Below are positions 13,176 to 17,221 of a stretch of DNA of 17,221 bases, in pieces. Position numbers and translations under genes: made by a program. Each line of letters begins with the position of its first letter. Within the stretch, counting starts at the first letter, position 1. The notes under the pieces were generated by a model that was not told the origin of the DNA, searched no databases, and worked only from the letters and a program-made list of their open reading frames with translations. This DNA comes from DATIJC01 sp035479015. GTDB lineage: Bacteria; Patescibacteriota; Microgenomatia; UBA1400; UBA12028. Location of the stretch: assembly GCA_035479015.1 (NCBI GenBank), contig DATIJC010000018.1:1-17221 (forward strand), given 5' to 3'.

Positions 13176-13754
13176 CTAAACTCCTATTTCTAATGCCATG
13201 TGTACTTCGTCATCATAGGCACCTTTGTATAAAAGTGCTTTGGGCACACGCCCCGTTTCACTAAACCCCAGCTTACTATACAAGGAAATTGCAGGAGTAT
13301 TTTGCGCAAAACAGTCCAGCAGTATGAGTCGTAAACCTGCCATCTGTTTTTTTGCCTCGCTAATCGTCGCCGCTGCTAGTTCAAAACCTATACCATCGCC
13401 TCGGAAACCTCTACTAATCACTAATCCAAAGATCCCCACGTGCTTCGTACGTTCTTTTTTGGATATATCACGGTGAATATCACACACCCCAGCAAACTTT
13501 CCATCCACATAACAAAAGAGCTTAACCGCTCTGCCTACTTCCATCGCTGTAAATTCACTTGAGAGATATAGTGATTCTTGTTCCAATGATTGCTGCTCAC
13601 CGGAAAAAGTAATAAAGACATTTTCGCTTGATACCGAATTGATATGGGCAAGCAAATCGTTCACGTCTTCCCATTTTGGATAACGGATCATCGCGGGTCT
13701 GCCCGATTTCGTAACAAATTCTTTGACAATTTTTCCTGGGATAAATTTTGACAT
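13176..13754 (-). CDS. GNAT-family N-acetyltransferase
   Basis: The 192-residue protein has a single GNAT domain (about 20-190). The acetyl-CoA pyrophosphate loop is in LVISRGFRGDGIGFELAAA (111-129, R-G-D-G-I-G), and the C-terminal part has DCFAQNTPAISLYSKLGF (147-164), where the Asn and the LYxKxGF block are typical. The substrate is unknown; RimJ/RimL-like protein N-terminal or small-amine acetylation are both possible. The enolase ribosome site lies within its last codons, so the two are made together. Only eight bases separate its start from the second 92-bp element, and no convincing promoter or ribosome site is visible between them. Confidence 0.9.
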   Translation of the reverse strand: MSKFIPGKIVKEFVTKSGRPAMIRYPKWEDVNDLLAHINSVSSENVFITFSGEQQSLEQESLYLSSEFTAMEVGRAVKLFCYVDGKFAGVCDIHRDISKKERTKHVGIFGLVISRGFRGDGIGFELAAATISEAKKQMAGLRLILLDCFAQNTPAISLYSKLGFSETGRVPKALLYKGAYDDEVHMALEIGV

Positions 13755-13761
13755 ATGACTT

Positions 13762-13853
13762 TGTCACCCCTGCGTAGGCAGGGGTCCATGCAACAAATAA
13801 TTCAATATTGTGTTTTCTTTTTTGACTGGATTCCTGCCTTCGCAGGAATGACA
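13762..13853. repeat. 92-bp twin-hairpin element, copy 2
   Basis: Same length and orientation as copy 1, with TGTCAC/ATGACA ends. The left hairpin pairs ACCCCTGC (13766-13773) with GCAGGGGT (13778-13785); the right pairs ATTCCTGC (13830-13837) with GCAGGAAT (13842-13849). Stem differences from copy 1 are compensatory. It lies between the hydrate dehydratase stop and the GNAT start, head-to-tail genes, where it may end or attenuate transcription. Confidence 0.85.
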
Positions 13854-13855
13854 GA

Positions 13856-14641
13856 TCAATAGCTCAACACCTCTTTTAACGTTTTTGGTATCTGCTCCAC
13901 CAACTGAGCCGTTGTAAAGAATGGGCCCACAAACTTATATAGCTTGTCGCCTGCCTTTTTATTCACAAAACTCCCGACAACCGCCGCGGCAAATGGATCG
14001 TCGGTAAAGCAATACAGTCCCGCCACCAGTCCTGCAAGCACGTCACCTGTTCCCCCCTTGGTCATCCCTGGATTCCCGCCCGTTATGGTTTCTGTTCTCT
14101 CTTCCTGCATTACTGTATCCACTTTCCCTTTTAACAAAATTGTCGCTTTTGTTTGGATTTTGGAATTTGGATTTTGGAATTTTGCTTGTAACCCTTCGTA
14201 TTCTCCCTGATGTGGAGTAACAATCATATGCTCATTGAGAAGTTTGACATCTAGCATTTGCAACGCTCCCGCATCAATCACCCATTTCTTGTTTGTGTAT
14301 TTTTTTAGCAAATCATTCGTAATTTTTTCTGTTTCGCTGTCCCGGGTCATTCCGGGACCAATGAGAATAACATCCGCTTCTTGTATGTAATTTTCTACAT
14401 CACCTCGTGGAACTACCACCCCACCCCAAAATTCACCCTTAGCTTCACGGATCAATTCGTTATTTGTCGGTACAGAAGAGTAAAACACCATATCCACCAT
14501 CGCCGACAATACATCCATGCTCCAGCGTGACGCTGCATGAAATAGTTCACTGCCACCGATAAGCATCACTTTGCCGTTTTGACCTTTATGTGACCCCGGT
14601 TCCATGTGGCGGATTTGACTGATATACGTGTCAAAATTCAT
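13856..14641 (-). CDS. nnrD: ADP/ATP-dependent NAD(P)H-hydrate dehydratase
   Basis: The 261-residue protein is a ribokinase-like YjeF C-terminal domain. It shows SHKGQNGKVMLIGGS (17-31), VILIGPGM (91-98), VIDAGALQML (121-130), VTPHQGEYEGL (141-151) and the nucleotide and catalytic loop GNPGMTKGGTGDVLAGLVAGL (189-209, with D200 as probable base). It repairs the hydrated form of NADH/NADPH at the expense of a nucleotide. The N-terminal epimerase domain found in bifunctional enzymes is absent here. Residues 152-165 (QAKFQNPNSKIQTK) are encoded by a heptanucleotide repeat and lie between strands of the core. It starts nine bases after recF, without a clear ribosome site, and is the last gene before the second 92-bp element. 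Confidence 0.93.
   Translation of the reverse strand: MNFDTYISQIRHMEPGSHKGQNGKVMLIGGSELFHAASRWSMDVLSAMVDMVFYSSVPTNNELIREAKGEFWGGVVVPRGDVENYIQEADVILIGPGMTRDSETEKITNDLLKKYTNKKWVIDAGALQMLDVKLLNEHMIVTPHQGEYEGLQAKFQNPNSKIQTKATILLKGKVDTVMQEERTETITGGNPGMTKGGTGDVLAGLVAGLYCFTDDPFAAAVVGSFVNKKAGDKLYKFVGPFFTTAQLVEQIPKTLKEVLSY
14151..14185 (-). repeat. In-frame heptanucleotide tandem repeat in nnrD
   Basis: On the coding strand about five units of CAAAATC/CAAATTC occur in a row. The product is FQNPNSKIQT. The unit and the encoded peptide closely match those in the DUF192 gene at 1631-1663 (FQNSKFQIPNTK). Confidence 0.8.
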
Positions 14642-14650
14642 AGCTTGAGT

Positions 14651-15706
14651 TTACAACGTAACTTGAGTAGCGATAAGCGGCAAAGTACTCACGTCTTCCG
14701 CGCTCGTCAAAATGACTTGGCGATTGTCAAAGAGTGATAAAACCAATTCGCGATTGTGTTCGTCCAGTTCGGAAAAAATATCATCGAGCAATAATACGGG
14801 CGAAACTTCTGTTTCTTTTTCTATAAACTGCAGCGCTGCAATTTTGAGCCACAGTACACTCATACGCTGCTGACCGCGCGAGCCAAAGCGTGACACATCC
14901 TGCATGTCATCTTTGTTTTTGGATAGAGCAAACGAAACAATTAAACTATCACGATGGGGACCGACTAAGGTTTTTCCTGCCGCTACTTCGGCCTGCGCAT
15001 ACTGATGCAGACGCTCCTCGGTCATTAACGAGTGATCATAAATAAGCGCTCCCTTAATCGGGAACAACACTGTGTCATTGATAAAGTGGACAAGTCTTCC
15101 CCGCTCACGGGTCAACACATCGCCATGTTTGATCAGCAGCGTGTCCCAAAAGACAAATTCACGGCGGGTCGTTTGACCTTCGCGCAATTGCAAAATAAGT
15201 TTGTTACGGTGGCGCAGTGCTTTTTCATAGTCGCGAAGCGACCGAGAATACTGCGGACTCACTTGCACCAACACGTCATTTAAATACTCACGTTTGAAAC
15301 TTGGACCATCACTGATGAGTTCCAAGTCTTCCGGACGGAAAATGACAGACTTGAGCGCTCCAGCGATATCGCCACGGCGCTTGGGTGCACCATTCCGTTT
15401 GTAATGCGTGACAGTGTGACCAGTAGGGCTCTTGGCAATCGTCAAATGCAATTTTGTCTCATCGTTCTCTTCGGCTATGACTGCATCGATATGCGCAGCT
15501 TCCATCCCCTCGCGGATACAGTCGGCTAGTAGCTTGGCGCGGAAACTTTTGCCAGTAGACAATAGATGTAGTGCCTCCAAAATATTGGTCTTGCCAATCC
15601 CATTTGGACCCAGCACAAGTGTTTGTTTTTCGTCAAAAGAAAATGCTTTCTTAGAAAAATTTCTGAAATCGGTTAGCGATAGACTAAGTACCCTTGAGAC
15701 ATCCAT
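14651..15706 (-). CDS. recF: DNA replication and repair protein RecF
   Basis: The 351-residue SMC-like ATPase has Walker A GPNGIGKT (33-40) followed by NILEALHLLSTGKSFR, the ABC-type signature SRGQQR (276-281) and Walker B VLLLDDIFSELD (304-315). FRPEDLELISDGPSFKREYLND (123-144) and VGPHRDS (248-254) are RecF-specific blocks that separate it from RecN and SMC proteins. RecF helps load RecA at single-strand gaps with RecO and RecR. It is not next to dnaA/dnaN/gyrB here but lies 12 bases after mutM, another DNA repair gene, in the same operon. A GAGAG-type ribosome site precedes the ATG. Confidence 0.97.
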   Translation of the reverse strand: MDVSRVLSLSLTDFRNFSKKAFSFDEKQTLVLGPNGIGKTNILEALHLLSTGKSFRAKLLADCIREGMEAAHIDAVIAEENDETKLHLTIAKSPTGHTVTHYKRNGAPKRRGDIAGALKSVIFRPEDLELISDGPSFKREYLNDVLVQVSPQYSRSLRDYEKALRHRNKLILQLREGQTTRREFVFWDTLLIKHGDVLTRERGRLVHFINDTVLFPIKGALIYDHSLMTEERLHQYAQAEVAAGKTLVGPHRDSLIVSFALSKNKDDMQDVSRFGSRGQQRMSVLWLKIAALQFIEKETEVSPVLLLDDIFSELDEHNRELVLSLFDNRQVILTSAEDVSTLPLIATQVTL

Positions 15707-15718
15707 GGTCGCATTCTC

Positions 15719-16525
15719 TCATATCTGACAGTGAGGGCAGAAGAATGTTCCGCGGCCACCAAGAAAAATCTTTTGAATTGGAGTTTGACAGCGGGGACAT
15801 GGCTTACCTTCGCGCATATAGACTTTGAAAAAGTTTTGATACTCACCCCTCCCGCCGAATAAATTTCTATACGAATTATCGCTGGCTCCGCCACGGGCTA
15901 TTCCCTCTTTGAGTACTTCTTCGATCGATGCGAACAGTCTTTGAATTTCTGCTTGCTGTAAGCCATTGGCTGTTCGCTTTGGATTAATTTTTGCTATCCA
16001 CAAGCTTTCGCAGGCATAAATATTCCCAATTCCGGCAATTTTTTCCTGATCCAAGAGCAAAGTTTTAATTGGGCGTTTAGAAACAGCGCATAGTTTTTCG
16101 AGATCTTCTAATGTGAAATCTTTGAGCAGTTCTTTACCTAATTTGGCAACAAACGCATGTTCGTTTACCTTGTCTGTTGGCAAGATATGAATATATCCAA
16201 ACCGGCGGTAGTCGGAATATGCCAAACGCTCTTTGTTTGTTAAATGGAAAATAACATGTGTATGTTCCGGTAACGGTTCCTCGGGTTTTAATAGCGTCAA
16301 CCTTCCCGTCATTTTCAAATGAATGGCCAAAGACAAACCGCCTGATAAATCGAGAATGAGTAATTTGCCAAATCTTCTGGCACCCAAATTTTTTTCAGAT
16401 TCGAGCGACTTGGCGTCCCCACGCAAAATTAAGTGTCGCTTTTGCTCGACGTTATGGATAGTTAGGCCCACAACGTTTTGTTCAAGTTGTTTGCGTACGG
16501 TCTCTACTTCGGGAAGCTCGGGCAT
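15719..16525 (-). CDS. mutM: Formamidopyrimidine-DNA glycosylase
   Basis: Fpg removes oxidised purines such as 8-oxoguanine and cleaves the abasic site. The protein starts MPELPEVETVRKQL, giving the catalytic proline P2 and E3 after Met removal. K54 lies in RRFGKLLILDL, HLKMTGRL is at 69-76, and the helix-two-turn-helix region reads LDQEKIAGIGNIYACESLW. The C-terminal zinc finger uses C243, C246, C263 and C266, with R258 in GGRGTF. Length (268) is normal. The MutM-specific MPELPEVET start favours Fpg over endonuclease VIII. It lies three bases after cdd and 12 before recF. Confidence 0.97.
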   Translation of the reverse strand: MPELPEVETVRKQLEQNVVGLTIHNVEQKRHLILRGDAKSLESEKNLGARRFGKLLILDLSGGLSLAIHLKMTGRLTLLKPEEPLPEHTHVIFHLTNKERLAYSDYRRFGYIHILPTDKVNEHAFVAKLGKELLKDFTLEDLEKLCAVSKRPIKTLLLDQEKIAGIGNIYACESLWIAKINPKRTANGLQQAEIQRLFASIEEVLKEGIARGGASDNSYRNLFGGRGEYQNFFKVYMREGKPCPRCQTPIQKIFLGGRGTFFCPHCQI

Positions 16526-16528
16526 TAT

Positions 16529-16948
16529 CTATTTTCCTAAGTCTTTTGGACCAAAAGCGAATGGCAAAAGTTCTGCTACTGTCTTTTCTAATACTACTTT
16601 AGGATCGTCACAAACACAGATAACTTTTGCTTCTGGATTAAACTCATACATCACTTGTCTACATACTCCGCATGGTGCGGCAACTTCTTGCGTGGGCGTA
16701 TATACCCACATTTCAACTAAGTAAATAAATCCTGCCGAGACTGCTGCGAAGATGGCAGAGCGCTCTCCACAATTCGTGGGGCCATAAGCAGCATTCTCGA
16801 CATTGCATCCAGAAAAACCCTTTTGTTCTCCTTTTTCATTCTCGAAAACTCCAAATGCGCCAACCTTAAAATTTGAGTACGGTGAATATGAATGTGTTGC
16901 AGCTTCCTTCGCCGCTTTGATACATAGTTCTCGTGCAAATGCTGCCAT
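16529..16948 (-). CDS. cdd: Cytidine deaminase
   Basis: The 139-residue enzyme deaminates cytidine and deoxycytidine in pyrimidine salvage. Substrate-binding SPYSNFKVGAFG (22-33) is followed by GCNVENAAYGPTNCGERSA (47-65), where C60 binds zinc and E62 is the proton shuttle (CGE in place of the commoner CAE), and by PCGVCRQ (92-98) with zinc ligands C93 and C96. This three-Cys pattern is that of the small tetrameric class. AGGTAGG lies before the ATG, six bases after the lepA stop. Pyrimidine salvage fits an organism with limited nucleotide synthesis, though that is inference. Confidence 0.95.
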   Translation of the reverse strand: MAAFARELCIKAAKEAATHSYSPYSNFKVGAFGVFENEKGEQKGFSGCNVENAAYGPTNCGERSAIFAAVSAGFIYLVEMWVYTPTQEVAAPCGVCRQVMYEFNPEAKVICVCDDPKVVLEKTVAELLPFAFGPKDLGK

Positions 16949-16954
16949 ACGTGC

Positions 16955-17221
16955 CTACCTTTCTAATACAGCTAAGAAGGCTTCTTGCGGCAAACTGACT
17001 TTACCAAATTCTTTCATGCGCTTCTTGCCTTTTGCTTGTTTCTTGAGCAATTTGTCTTTGCGGGTTTGATCACCGCCATACATACCTGCAGTGACGTCTT
17101 TCCTATACCCGGAAATATCAGCACGTGCGACTACTTTACCACCGATTGCAGCTTGGATGGAAATTTCAAAGTTTTGTTTCGGAATTACCTCTTTGAGTTT
17201 TTTGACTAGTCTCCTGCCGAT
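16955..17221 (-). CDS. lepA: Elongation factor 4, C-terminal end (cut by window edge)
   Basis: The visible 88 residues are the LepA-specific C-terminal domain: FEISIQAAIGGKVVARADISGYRKDV, then MYGGDQTRKDKLLKKQAKGKKRMK and the terminal PQEAFLAVL. These blocks occur only in LepA/EF4 among translational GTPases. By family knowledge EF4 acts on the ribosome and can promote back-translocation; the GTPase domains lie outside the window. The stop is six bases before the cdd ATG, so lepA, cdd, mutM, recF and nnrD are probably one transcript. Confidence 0.96.
   Translation of the reverse strand: MGRRLVKKLKEVIPKQNFEISIQAAIGGKVVARADISGYRKDVTAGMYGGDQTRKDKLLKKQAKGKKRMKEFGKVSLPQEAFLAVLER

Noticed and set aside
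11433..13853. CRISPR array or insertion sequence
   Set aside because: The repeats are not regularly spaced with unique spacers and no transposase frame is present; the elements are short palindromic repeats.
1..17221. UGA recoded as an amino acid, as in some CPR lineages
   Set aside because: TGA ends several genes exactly at overlaps with the next start (pth, hydrolase, MFS) and no conserved protein reads through it.

Overview
The window looks like a chromosomal segment of a small-genome bacterium, most likely of the Patescibacteria/CPR radiation. The reasons are very tight gene packing with many ATGA-type overlaps, several shortened versions of housekeeping proteins, a DUF5654 protein, small uncharacterised proteins, and an archaeal-type ATP-dependent DNA ligase beside ordinary bacterial genes (lgt, recF, mutM, lepA, pth). 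TGA is used as a stop (for example pth, mutM, recF), so the standard bacterial code applies. The lineage assignment is inference; no marker here fixes a phylum. No tRNA, rRNA, CRISPR array or intact insertion sequence was found.

Layout. (1) Positions 1-5875, all minus strand, read from right to left: alpha/beta hydrolase, pth, MFS transporter, 92-aa and 180-aa unknowns, lgt, DUF192 protein, then a CsoR/CstR-like repressor, trxA, a 162-aa unknown, and trxB (cut by the left edge). A perfect TTGACA box and an operator-like palindrome (TACT-N-G6-AGTA) lie just upstream of the repressor, so the last four genes look like an autoregulated thiol/redox operon. (2) Positions 5888-7834, plus strand: a GT28/MGDG-synthase-like glycosyltransferase and a GT2 glycosyltransferase, divergent from the hydrolase and somewhat AT-richer. 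(3) Positions 7838-11296, minus strand: a Fic protein with a C-terminal winged helix, two unknown small proteins (85 and 119 aa) and the ATP-dependent DNA ligase, spaced like one operon. (4) Positions 11297-11913: a repeat-rich spacer with G/C-tract hairpins, a small DUF5654 membrane protein on the plus strand, and the first copy of a 92-bp twin-hairpin element. (5) Positions 11914-13754, minus strand: GNAT acetyltransferase and enolase, bounded on the other side by the second copy of the 92-bp element. (6) Positions 13856-17221, minus strand: lepA (cut by the right edge), cdd, mutM, recF and an NAD(P)H-hydrate dehydratase, closely packed.

The most interesting signals are: the repressor with two cysteines (C31, C60) but no metal-binding histidine, with its putative operator lying inside the promoter spacer of a thioredoxin operon; the two ungapped 92-bp elements whose hairpins show five compensatory base-pair changes; heptanucleotide tandem repeats and a palindrome that sit in frame inside four tracts of three conserved genes plus lgt; and several first-in-operon genes that appear to be leaderless. 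There is no gene-free stretch above 300 bases; the longest is about 265 bases (11297-11561), described below.
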